Shown piece after piece: positions 1 through 9,349 of a stretch of DNA of 64,000 nt. The notes beneath the pieces were generated by a model that saw nothing but the letters and a program-made list of their open reading frames with translations, was not told the DNA's origin and made no database searches. This DNA is from Protopterus annectens (lineage: Eukaryota > Chordata > Ceratodontiformes > Protopteridae): contig NC_056745.1 of the NCBI RefSeq assembly GCF_019279795.1, positions 1,489,886,295-1,489,950,294 of the forward strand, given 5' to 3'. Both the position numbers and the translations under genes were made by a program. How positions within the stretch are numbered: position 1 is the first letter of the stretch; each line of letters opens with the position of its first letter.

Positions 1-261
1 TATTTTCTTCATTGGGGTCACAGGATTGATAGAAAGCTTTGATTTTGGACTGACAACAAAGTGTGTAACTATACCAAAAGAGATGAGAATGTGTCATGGG
101 GCTGGTTACTCTGAGATGAGGCTCCCAAACCTGATGGGACATGCTACCCTGGAAGATGTTATTCCAAAGTCTGCTGAGTGGATCCGTCTTTTACAAACTG
201 GCTGTCACCCCCAAGTACGAACTTTCTTGTGTTCTCTGTTTGCACCAGTCTGCTTGGATAG
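1..261 (+). CDS. szl: sizzled (secreted frizzled-related protein) exon 1, 5' partial
   Basis: First visible coding exon. The frame is open from base 2 and begins in a hydrophobic stretch (IFFIGVTGLIES) that looks like the end of a signal peptide, so only a few N-terminal residues lie outside the window. The frizzled-type cysteine-rich domain (CRD) then starts: TTKC, MRMCHGAGYSEMRLPN, GCHPQ and FLCSLFAPVCLD supply the first five of its ten conserved cysteines. The wording is closest to Sizzled as I remember it, rather than SFRP1, SFRP2 or FRZB. Known role of the family: a secreted feedback antagonist whose CRD blocks Tolloid/BMP1 metalloproteases, sparing Chordin and limiting ventral BMP signalling. 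The exon ends with a clean donor (AG|GTAAGT at 261/262) in phase 2. A CAG at 21-23 could be an acceptor, but the upstream frame is open, so I treat it as exon. The four exons together give about 276 residues, the usual size for this protein. Confidence 0.93.
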
Positions 262-1589
262 GTAAGTTGTTTTAATTTTGTCTGAAAACAAATCTAAAGA
301 CTGAACTATACAATAATCACCCCCAAGATCCATTTTGGAGAAATTTGCAGTGCATTTTTGAATTTGTTTGGTATTGATTTAATCAAGTAGAAGTGTAAAG
401 TAAGATTCCCCTACCAATTTCAAAAAAATTACATTTTATAAGTGACTGTAGTTCTTTCCAAGTTGACATGCATGCCATTTTTTATCCCTAATTATGTTTT
501 ATATACATTTTCAGCAAATGGTTTAAAGAAAATGTGGTATGATGAAGCTAATAGAACTAATAAAACTGCTTACCTATTTGTTGCTTATACTAAACGCCTA
601 GATTTTATTTCTATTTTTTCCTGCTGTGTCATTCTCAAGTCAAACAAAGTGCCATGTTTTGGTGCAGGTACATATACATTTTTTTTTTTTTTTTTTTTTG
701 CTGTTCTGAACTGTCAATTTTTGGGGGTCTATTTTCTTTGCTGAAAATGTATATACAATTTATTTATTTGTTTATTTATTGCTTACATCTGATTAATGAG
801 AAAGCCCAAATGGGTAGATGCCCATTTTTAGCAGAGACCCATAGAGAAAAGCTGCAAAGTATTACAAAAACATTTTTAAAACAATAATTTTTCAAACTTC
901 AAAAATAACACTAACACTTCTACAGTTTAGGTAATATAAATATACAAAAAGTAATTTGCTGTGACTGAAAATACTGCAGTCTTTAAAGCAAATAGTGTGT
1001 GTGTGAAAAATCAACAGTTACATGGTAATTGAATTTTTGAATTGCATATATTTATACAATGTTTCTCTGAACTTTATTCATGTAGCAGTTCTTGGACAAT
1101 AATATTATAATGGTAGGTTTTTACTGTTCCCTAAATGTACTTCTAATTTTTTATGTACACATCAAAATGGTTTACCTTAGATGTGTTTTGTTTAACTCTT
1201 GTGATGAATGTGCTTCTGTCCTATGAACGTTACTTTATAGTTGCTCTCAGAGAGAGAGAGACTTTTATAGTTGCTCTCGGAGAGAGAAGTGGTATTTCTT
1301 TTGGTAGGTTTTGTTACTCTTTCCTAAATGAATTCCTAATGTGTTTTGTGTTGGGTGGGGTTTGGCTGGGTCTTGTTGCTGCGCGTCCGAGGGGGGGGGG
1401 GGTACTGTTATAAAACATAGCCTTTATGTATAGTTTTAACAAAATAGTTTAATGAAAACCTATAAGCACAAATATTAATTTGCTATTTAAAATGACAATA
1501 CTGAAAAGTGTAGCGGTAAGCACATTATTTGTGCACTGTATTTTCTTATAATAAAGCTCTGTATGCTATCTAATGTCTCCTGCCTTTAA
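262..1589 (+). other. szl intron 1, left part
   Basis: AT-rich intron sequence. It has a T-run of about 21 bases near 680, a locally duplicated purine motif (two copies of TTATAGTTGCTCTC near 1237 and 1266) and a G-run near 1391. I see no exon or recognisable mobile element. Confidence 0.5.
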
Positions 1590-1840
1590 TTGTGTCTTAC
1601 CATGTGAATTGTGTAGCCCTATTAGGGAACACCATGAACCATTGTACATACTCACTTTATTTTTTATTCTTTGTTGTAAATGTTGTTTTTATACTTTTAT
1701 ATTTTATATTTTTTAAATGTTAGCTTTGTATTTGTCTAATTGGAGCTTTTCTCCCAGGGCCTGCACTGGACATATATCCAGTCGGGACTATCCCGGTAAA
1801 CAAATGTAAAATAAAATAAAGTAAACAAATAAATAAACTA
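1590..1840 (+). mobile_element. 3' end of an L2-like LINE, copy 1
   Basis: Ends with GGAGCTTTTCTCCC, a GC-rich CCAGTC/CCCGGT block and an ACAAATGTAAAATAAAATAAA tail. The same tail occurs at 2750-2840 and 4445-4541 on the + strand, and on the - strand at 9350-9376 joined to 11121-11190. At 11-12 kb it is attached to an LINE reverse-transcriptase C-terminus, which is why I call it a LINE tail. The upstream part is AT-rich 3' UTR, so the left boundary is approximate. Confidence 0.55.
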
Positions 1841-1847
1841 ATGAACT

Positions 1848-1872
1848 TAGATAGATAGATTCTTTCTATCTA

Positions 1873-1905
<33 letters not shown>

Positions 1906-1906
1906 A
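1848..1906. repeat. Microsatellite (GATA)n / (CTAT)n / (CTGT)n
   Basis: Short tetranucleotide tract. AGATAGATAGATT faces TCTATCTATCTGTCTGTCTG, so the two halves could pair as a hairpin. Confidence 0.9.
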
Positions 1907-2369
1907 AAGCTGTTCTGACAGAAAAGTGCTACTCTACTGACAATTTCCCCCTTTTTCAGTATTTTTAACTTGGTTATATACTTCGCTATTTTTAATGCTG
2001 GACTATGTGATATTATTTGCACTTACCTGCATTGGCAGTCTGCCAAAGAGCTCAAATATGATGATGGTGGTGAGAGCTTATACTGTCTTGCATGAATTTA
2101 ATATTAATAATATTTTACCATTTGTTTTATTTTAATGTAATTTGAATGTTTATGTGACATTTTCCATAATGACATTTTCAAGGACCCCTTCACAGCTAGG
2201 CTGGAGTTGAGGGGATCATCTGTTTCGTGCATATAAATGGTATTAAATGGTATTTGCTAAATGAGAATAATACAGTTAGTGGGGTTCTGTTATGGTATGA
2301 GCTTAATAAATCAAGAAGCATTGTGTATCATATTCCCAGTATACAATATGGATAATTATGATTTACTAG

Positions 2370-2848
2370 CTCTCTTACCTGGATCTACCGTCCCTCCTCT
2401 TCTCACGTAGTCTTGTTCCTTTTCTTAGAAACAACTGACCTAGTCCTTCTAGATACTTTTACTTACATCCTCAGTATTTTATTAAGGAGACTACTTTTAC
2501 TCATATACTGTATAATTCAGCTCCTCCCTTTTCTTTATGACTAGTTGTTTACTATTATATTGTCTAACTCAGCTGCTATCTTTTTCTACATGATGTATTG
2601 CAGCTACATTTGTATTGTACTAACTGTACCTGTATATTTAGCACTATGCTATGAACAAACAACCTCTGTCATTATTCTCTGTTCTGTACCTGCAATGTTT
2701 CATTGTATATACATTAATTTTTTGTACAAGTTATTTTATTTTGCTTCCTCGGAGCTTATCTCCCCGGGCCTCCACTGAAAATGGACATATATCCAGTTAG
2801 ACTGGCCCGGTCAACAAATGCAAAATAAGTAAATAAATTAAATTACCT
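2370..2848 (+). mobile_element. 3' end of an L2-like LINE, copy 2
   Basis: A pyrimidine-rich 3' UTR leads into CGGAGCTTATCTCCCCGGG, CCAGTTAGACTGGCCCGGTC and an ACAAATGCAAAATAAGTAAAT tail, matching the copies at 1.8 and 4.5 kb. No coding part is left. Confidence 0.55.
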
Positions 2849-3379
2849 CCCTATCCTTTACATGTGAAAGTTTTCACAGACTAGAAATTGTCCAAATGCA
2901 GCCTCATTCTAAATTATTTCACAGTATAAAGCTTAACAAATTGATGCACAGGTTAACCTGTATAAAGAGAAATGAGTGCTATACCTCAAAGTTTCAGCAA
3001 AACCCAGTATGCAACCTATACTATGTTCCCTTCCCAAATTATATTATGCTCTTAGTTCATTTAATAAAACTCAAACTGTAAAAATATAACTGTAAAATAC
3101 GTGCTAGAAAATAATCAAATAGAAATAGTAGGTCGTTTACAGTTAAAAATGGAATATCCTTTATTGAAAATCCTTTATTGAAGCACACAAACTTAACCTG
3201 TACCAGTCCCCTGAGATAAATATCGTAATAGGGTTTCCCTTGTTGTCTTTTTCCTTTGGCTTTCTTAATAGCCACAACTTTACATCAGTATTTCATCACT
3301 GTATTTTGTACAGTATCCTGGTCCCTTAGCGTAGCCTTGGCTCCTCTTTACACAGGACAAGTCCCTATTTGAGCAGTTA
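2849..3379 (+). other. szl intron 1, middle
   Basis: Nothing recognised. AT-rich, with one local duplication (TCCTTTATTGA near 3160 and 3170). Confidence 0.4.
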
Positions 3380-3812
3380 TGTCCTGCTGCTCAGAGGTGA
3401 TCTGTGCCTGACATACAAGGCCATGTCCAACCCGGAATTAATGGACATGCTCCACCTCAAAAATTCCAAATCCACCAGAGCCACGAGAGCAAGAGACTTA
3501 AACCTCAACACGGATATAAATAGGACATGCTGGAGGGACAGATTCATCACCCAGAGACTCCCTACACTATGGAACAGAATCCCAGTCCATGTGAGGCAGA
3601 GCCCCTCACTGACTCTGTTCAAGAGAAATCTTGACGAGTGGATGGGAGATCGTAGGTTTACCCCGGGAATCATTTCTGTGTCACTGCTGGACAGAGGCAC
3701 AGCAAACTAATGGGTATAGTATTCTCATCCTAAGGGGTGGTGAAAGCCACACACACTCTGGCTAGGCTTATAAATGCCCTAGGGCAGATAGCCTAGTATG
3801 AACCTATGAAAA
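3380..3812 (+). mobile_element. CR1-like LINE, 5'-truncated 3' end
   Basis: Encodes the last part of ORF2 (LLRGDLCLTYKAMSNPELMD, TCWRDRFITQRLPTLWNRIP, FKRNLDEWM, LLDRGTAN), the same C-terminus seen in the longer copies at 23-26 and 35-39 kb. It is followed by the family's 3' UTR (GGCTAGGCTTATAAATGCCC) and a short tail ATGAACCTATGAA. The 5' end is cut off, as is common in CR1 copies. It lies in szl intron 1 in the sense direction. Confidence 0.85.
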
Positions 3813-4189
3813 AATACTGTCTCTGGAGTTTTTTGAGACAAAAAAAAATATTTCTCAAGTTTCCTCTGATAGTTGCATAAAACAATTGTTTGTATCTGAA
3901 ACACCTTAATACAAGAGTAAGCTTTTGTTATGAAAGTGAACTCCAGCCTTTTGTATTGATTTAAGTACAATATGGTCTGCAAAAGCCCTAGTCCCTTATT
4001 ATATCCATCCTCCAAATATATGCAGATGTATTGCGCCTCTGTTTTCATCTAGATATATTGCATCTCTGTTTTAAGTTAATATTTCTTTTTAGTAAAGAAG
4101 ATTTTTGGCCTGCTTAATTTTTTTTCTATACATTGTGGTTGTAGCTCAGTGGAAATTGCATTATTTTTACTTCTTTATTTATTGGCTAA
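3813..4189 (+). other. szl intron 1, unassigned
   Basis: AT-rich sequence with no recognised gene or repeat family. Two near-identical short motifs (AGATGTATTGCGCCTCTGTT and AGATATATTGCATCTCTGTT) lie near 4023 and 4052. Confidence 0.4.
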
Positions 4190-4545
4190 CCTCCTTACCT
4201 TTCTAACCTCTCTCATAGACCTAGACTATCTGCACCCAGCCTCATACTCTATGCCTCTCTCATCCTGCCTGGATAATTTTTCTTTAATATCTTAAGTTAC
4301 TTAGTGAATTATACCTATTCATTTGCTATTCTACCTGCTGTATTTTGTAAGAATACACATTGACTATAATGCAAAATTATTTTTCTTTGTTATTTCAATA
4401 TGTAATGTAACTTTGTATTGTGATAATTCAATATGTGATGTAACTTTATGGATCTTTTCTCCCTGAGCCTCCACTGAAAACGGGTTCTCGAGCCCAGTGG
4501 ACCTCCCCGGTCACCAAACTGGAATAAATAAATAAATAAATTAGC
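4190..4545 (+). mobile_element. 3' end of an L2-like LINE, copy 3
   Basis: Pyrimidine-rich 3' UTR, then GGATCTTTTCTCCCTGAGCC, CCCAGTGGACCTCCCCGGTC and (AATA)n. This is the third copy of the tail family within szl intron 1, all in sense orientation. Confidence 0.55.
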
Positions 4546-4861
4546 CTTTCATCCATACTTATTTTTTATTTATTCATTTGTTTTTCTTTCATTCGTATTT
4601 CTTAAGTAAGTGGGTTGGTCATACGAGTCTTTTCAGCCATGGCTCATTAGGCGGAGGACATGTGTACATTAACATGGAACATTGAGCAGTGCATTGATCA
4701 AAGCTTTTTTAACAAACATTGGTACATTTAACAAACACTGTAAGTAATGGAGAGTCAGCATGGTATTTGAAGACAAAACATTGCTCAGTCTATATGTGAA
4801 GCTTGTCTGTATATCGTAAAACTTTTTCTCATTAACGTAGCTTGCATTTTTCTGTCCTTAG

Positions 4862-5031
4862 CTTCATTCAGCCCTGTCGAAGCATGTGCACTGCGGTTCG
4901 TGACAGCTGTGTCCCAATCTTGGCTTGTCGTGGTCATTCGTGGCCCAAAGAACTGGACTGCGAGAGATTCCCTTCTGATGAGGACTTGTGTTTTGCATCT
5001 AATACCAAACACAATGGTGTTTATTATAAAT
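4862..5031 (+). CDS. szl: sizzled exon 2 (second half of the CRD)
   Basis: The acceptor is a pyrimidine-rich tract ending in TAG at 4861, and the donor is T|GTAGGT at 5031/5032. Joined to exon 1 it reads CLD-SFIQPCRSMCTAVRDSC and continues with ILACRGHSWPKELDCERFPSDEDLC. These supply the remaining conserved CRD cysteines and an extra Cys in ILAC that I recall from sizzled proteins. The exon is 170 bp: 1 base completing the Ser codon, 56 codons, and 1 base carried into exon 3. After the CRD it runs through the linker FASNTKHNGVYYK. Intron 1, before it, is 4.6 kb and full of LINE 3' ends. Intron 2, after it, is only 0.7 kb. Confidence 0.95.
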
Positions 5032-5217
5032 GTAGGTTTCAGATAATTGTATCATGTAAACTTAAGGGACATTGACTAAAGAATGGCATTTAGAGCGTAA
5101 ATATACATGCGTGTAGAAGATGACTTCTATAACTTTATTCTTCAGCTTGTATACATTCATAACAAAAATCACGGTAATTTTGTCCACTTTTAAATATAGA
5201 GCATTTAGAGAGCATTG

Positions 5218-5557
5218 TATGAGACCTACCACTCAATTGTCCAGACTTTTGCAGAATGTCCAGATTTTTGCCTTATAGTTTTGATCTGTTTGTCATAAAA
5301 TAAAATTTGTGGTTTCCTGGCAAATCACTGGGATGATCTGAGGACTGAAAAGTTATTAAATAACAATGTACATTTGACTTTTAGACTTCAAATCCTTCAG
5401 AAAATATATGTTAACAGTGACCCTGTTACTTTAGCAACTTTCTAAGTTTATGAGCCAGTATTAAAAATCTGTCCCTATTTTTGGACCTCTGTCCCCCCAT
5501 TTTGTCAGGCTTTGTCCAGATTTCTTGCACTAAGAGGTTGAGAGGTATAGTCTGAGA
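5218..5557 (+). mobile_element. MITE-like repeat, copy 1 (szl intron 2)
   Basis: Member of a family with further copies at 8955-9228, 22125-22400 and 22503-22757. It begins CTACCACTCAATTGTCCAGA and ends CTAAGAGGTTGAGAGGTATAG. The ends are short imperfect inverted repeats built on TACCTCTCAA. The body shares AAATCACTGGGATGA, CTTCAGAAAATATATGTTAA and CTATTTTTGGACCTCTGTCC with the other copies. There is no coding capacity, so it is probably a non-autonomous DNA transposon; the superfamily is not clear. Confidence 0.65.
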
Positions 5558-5731
5558 AGTGTAAAAATGTTGTCAGTTCTTAGTAGTTTGCATTCTGAAA
5601 TTGAAGCAATAACATGTCTTTAAGATGATGAGCTTGGAATACTTTAAAACATTCTGTAAGAAGGTAGCATTTATGAGGCCGTCTGTAACAGTTCCATCTT
5701 CTAAAGTCTTTTGTCATGATGTATTTTGCAG

Positions 5732-5824
5732 TTTTTCCCAAACCTACATGCCAAGATTGCCCTGCAGTTGAGGAACCATTTTCTTACAAGCAAGTCCTGG
5801 ACACTTTTTGTAACAACAATTTTG
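5732..5824 (+). CDS. szl: sizzled exon 3 (CRD-NTR linker and start of the netrin-like module)
   Basis: Acceptor TTTTGCAG ends at 5731 and donor G|GTAAGT begins at 5825. The exon is 93 bp (2 + 90 + 1 bases), so the phase is kept on both sides. It encodes FPKPTCQDCP, VEEPFSYKQVLDTF and CNNNF, the cysteine-containing opening of the netrin-like (NTR) domain that follows the CRD in secreted frizzled-related proteins. It is too short to stand out as an open frame. I found it by looking for the missing segment between the CRD and NTR parts and checking the phases. Confidence 0.93.
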
Positions 5825-6697
5825 GTAAGTAAAGGCAAAAGAATGCACGTTTTGTATTTTATCATGAATTATTTAGCAGTAACACGTGTAAGATTGTAGA
5901 AACCTTTTGATATTAGCAGCTTCATGCTGTTTATGTATTTCGTTGACTTAATGAGGTTATACAAAGGCCCCTTTTAAAGGAGTGACCTAGGAAAGCAGAA
6001 CTTCAAAATCAAAAGTGATTGTCTGGAGTAACAAATTAATTTAAAACGGCATGTTTTTTTTCAAAGGAGACTGAACTAGGGATTGTAAATTCATTGCAAG
6101 ATAAGTAGGCAATGCATATTCAACCTAGAGAGCATCAGGAAGCCAGGACTGAACTCTAGGGCATGAACAAAATGGTAACACTTACCAGTCTGGCACCTTG
6201 AGACATACTATGTTAATGGGTTCCCAGTTATTCGCTGCTAATTCCTGAAATTCTGGTTTCATTTCTATGTTGGAAGAGATCTGTTGATTTGTTCTTTTAT
6301 TCAAGATGGTGTAGTTTAGTAATTATGTGAGAGTTTGCAATGTAAAATTTGCGTTCTTTGGCATGGACTAGAACCAGGATACTCACCATATTCAAAATTC
6401 ACAAATGTTTGAAATGGCTTTGCAACCCAAAATAATGTACACAATTTCCTAGTATCTTGACTTCTCTGGAATTCATAGAAAGAATAATAATATGTTTGTA
6501 ACTATCAGAACAGCAAACTTTATTAAATCGGCAGAGAAAGAAGAGGCCAAAGTATAGGAGAATGAAGTCGAAAGAATTACTGAACAACAGGTGGGGTGAA
6601 CAGAAAGTAGGTCATAGAAGGACTCCAATAAATGACAAAGTATGAATGAGGGTGAAAAAAGTTAACTATAGAATGAGTAATGGAGATTGGGAAGCAA
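5825..6697 (+). other. szl intron 3, left part
   Basis: No recognisable element or exon. The stretch starts with the exon 3 donor and runs into the 27-bp minisatellite. Confidence 0.4.
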
Positions 6698-6995
6698 GGA
6701 CAGACCAAGGACAGAAAGCAGGTAAGGGAGGAGCAGGGACAGAAGACAGGTAAGGGAGGAGCAGGGACAGAAGGCAGGTAAGGGGGAGCAGGGACAGAAG
6801 GCAGGTAAGGGAGGAGCAGGGACAGAAGGCAGGTAAGGGAGGAGCAGGGACAGAAGGCAGGTAAGGGAGGAGCAGGGACAGAAGACAGGTAAGGGAGGGC
6901 AGGGACAGAAGGCAGGTAAGGGAGGAGCAGGGACAGAAGACAGGTAAGGGAGGAGCAGGAACAGAAGGCAGGTAAGGGAGGGCAGGGACAGAAGG
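6698..6995. repeat. 27-bp minisatellite
   Basis: About ten to eleven units of GGACAGAAGGCAGGTAAGGG followed by AGGAGCA, with variants AGAAGACAGG and a 2-3 base shorter form. Purine-rich on the + strand. Every unit carries CAGGTAAGG, a good match to a splice donor, inside szl intron 3. The open frame on the - strand (repeated CPCSSLTCLLSLL) comes only from the repeat. Confidence 0.93.
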
Positions 6996-7599
6996 CTTGT
7001 GACACTTTTGTTTGGTTAAGTAACAGTACTAAATATTGCTGCAATAAAAGTTTGATGACCAATTGTAAAGATGTGCTTCAAGAAAAGTTGCTGTAAGTTA
7101 TTGGGATCTAAAGACTAGGGGAAACTTGGCAATTTGTTATCAACACTTTTAAAGCACCATAATCAGATGGAAGTCACTGACTATTCATAATCAGATGGAA
7201 GTTTCTGAATATTGTTAAGTGCCAAGTATACAAGTGGAATCCTAAATGGTGTCTGTAGGGGGTACACTTCCCCACACACATGTAATCTGAAAGGGTGTCT
7301 GTGGGGGGGTACAGTTTCCCACACCAGAGGTGCAGGGGGTTACTGCCTATCATGCTGTTTGCATTATAACCTGCCTTAAGTTAACATTGGCTGTCTTGCA
7401 TACATCTAATTAGCTGAGAATTTTCCATTTACACCCATCTCCTTAAAAATTCCTCTGCCACACTTCCCGCAAATTCTGCAAAACTACCCACTTCCCAGCT
7501 AGAAGCTGCTTCCTTTAGATTCTTTCATTTATCGCTTCCCTGCAGTTACTCCTTTTCAGCTCTAATTCTGTGTTCTTGGTTGTAGAGATGTGTGGTGCA
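6996..7599 (+). other. szl intron 3, unassigned
   Basis: Contains two diverged copies of a GGTGTCTGTAGGGGGTACA-type block (near 7248 and 7295) and a duplicated ATAATCAGATGGAAGT motif (near 7160 and 7189). Nothing else recognised. Confidence 0.4.
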
Positions 7600-7980
7600 A
7601 ATGCAAATGTTTGTGCATCTTGTTATTTTGGTGTCTGTGCATATGTGTGTATACTCATGCACTATTGTGTGCGTAATGTGTGTACTTGTGCAGTATTGTG
7701 TGCATAATGTATGTACTCGTGCAGTGTTGTTTGCATATGTGTGTATACTCCTACACTATTGTGTGCGAAATCTGTGTACTCATGCGGTGTTGTGTGCATA
7801 ATGTGTGTACTCGTGCAGTATTGTGTGTGTAATGTGTGTACTCATGCAGCTTTGTGTGCGTAATGTGTGTACTTGTACAGTGTTGTGTGCGTAATGGGTG
7901 TACTTGTGCAGTATTGTGTGCGTAATGTGTGTACTCGTGCAGTGTTGTGTGCGTAATGTGTGTACTCATGCAGTTTTGTT
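7600..7980. repeat. 31-bp minisatellite
   Basis: About ten diverged units of TGTGTACTCGTGCAGTATTG followed by TGTGCGTAATG. G/T-rich on the + strand. It produces long open frames on both strands that are pure repeat artefacts. Confidence 0.9.
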
Positions 7981-8954
7981 TGCCTGTGGTGTAGACTGCA
8001 GTAGCACAATTACATCATTTTGCAAGGTAATTGTGGTGTAAACAGAAAAGTTAGAGAATGCAGTAGTAAAATCTATGCAGAAGTAATAAAAAAGACTGTT
8101 ATCACAAGCACTCAGAAAATGTTTTACCAGATTTAGAATGAGAGGCCTTACTTGGCATTAGGTTGTACAGCTTACATCAAAAGTAAATTGGAAAGATTAC
8201 TGAAAGTACAAACTAGAGAATGTAGTTGTGATTGTGTTATGAGCAGTATGCATTAGGAATGCAAATCACATTTTTCAAGAGCACACAATCCAATGTCAAT
8301 AAATAAATAAATAAATAGCGCTATAGGAAGATTTTGAAGAGCAATGGTATGTAACGGTGTTACAAATGGAAGGTAGTTTTTACAACGCAAAAAAATCGAA
8401 GATATAACGTGCGGCACCCAGTAGCTGTGATCACAAAACACGTTCTGCTCTGTGATGTAATTCAAAATCACATATTTAATAACAGTGTAACCTCAAATAG
8501 TTAAATATAAACATGTATAATAGTGATAAAACTGCGAGGCATTTTATAGAAGAGCATTGCACTTGCAAAAACTAGTGCAATCCTGGCATAAAGTGCAGTA
8601 CAAAGTGTCAGTTGGTGCAATGCATAAGGCTGCAGTTAAAACTAAGTCCATAAGGGCTGTATTACATGGCATTACTCCTGGCATGTAACTGTGCGACAGG
8701 AACTGCATACAGTGAAAGTGTCATTTCTCTGTTGTTGCATATAAAATAGGGCAAACATTTAGCCAATTGAGCTCATAGTCTGGTATGAAATAACACTATT
8801 TTAAATGATTTCCATAAGTCAATGCTCTCACAGTTAGTGTAATAAGTAACCAAGCATGCAGCAGCAGTATATGTATGCAAATCCAGTGATTTGTATCTCT
8901 TCGGACTACTGACTCGGGTGCTTCATTTCCTGTGGTCATGAGACTTGGCTTTTG
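7981..8954 (+). other. szl intron 3, unassigned
   Basis: No recognised element apart from a short (AATA)n near 8290. Confidence 0.4.
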
Positions 8955-9228
8955 CCATACCTCACAGAATGTCCACATTTTGCTTTATGTTTATGGTCTG
9001 TTTCTTATAGAATTTGGCACTGGCAAATGATTGAGGATCAGAGCCACTAAATAATAACAAATATCTGAGTTTCAGTTTTTATATCCTTCAGAACATGCAT
9101 GATACTGCAAAACCTGTTGTCCTGCACATTTAGTTTATAAAGCTAGTGTTTAAAATCTGTCCCTATTTTTGGACCTTTGTCCCTCCCATTACTTTTGGCT
9201 TGGTGCTAAGACTGAGAGACATATCCTT
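8955..9228 (+). mobile_element. MITE-like repeat, copy 2 (szl intron 3)
   Basis: Diverged member of the family described at 5218-5557. It opens with CATACCTCACAGAATGTCCA, carries AAATCTGTCCCTATTTTTGG and GACCTTTGTCCC in the body, and ends GCTAAGACTGAGAGACATAT. Confidence 0.6.
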
Positions 9229-9349
9229 TACTGATTACATATGTAACAGAGGATAGTACTGATTTCGTATACATGTAATGCTAGACATATTCTGCATCAC
9301 TTTTAGGCTAGTTATCCTTTGTATATGCTGTGTGACTGTCACGTAACAA

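Noticed and set aside
6577-7062. A 161-codon Pro/Ser/Cys/Leu-rich frame on the - strand
   Set aside because: It is the 27-bp minisatellite read through in one frame; the periodic protein follows the DNA period.
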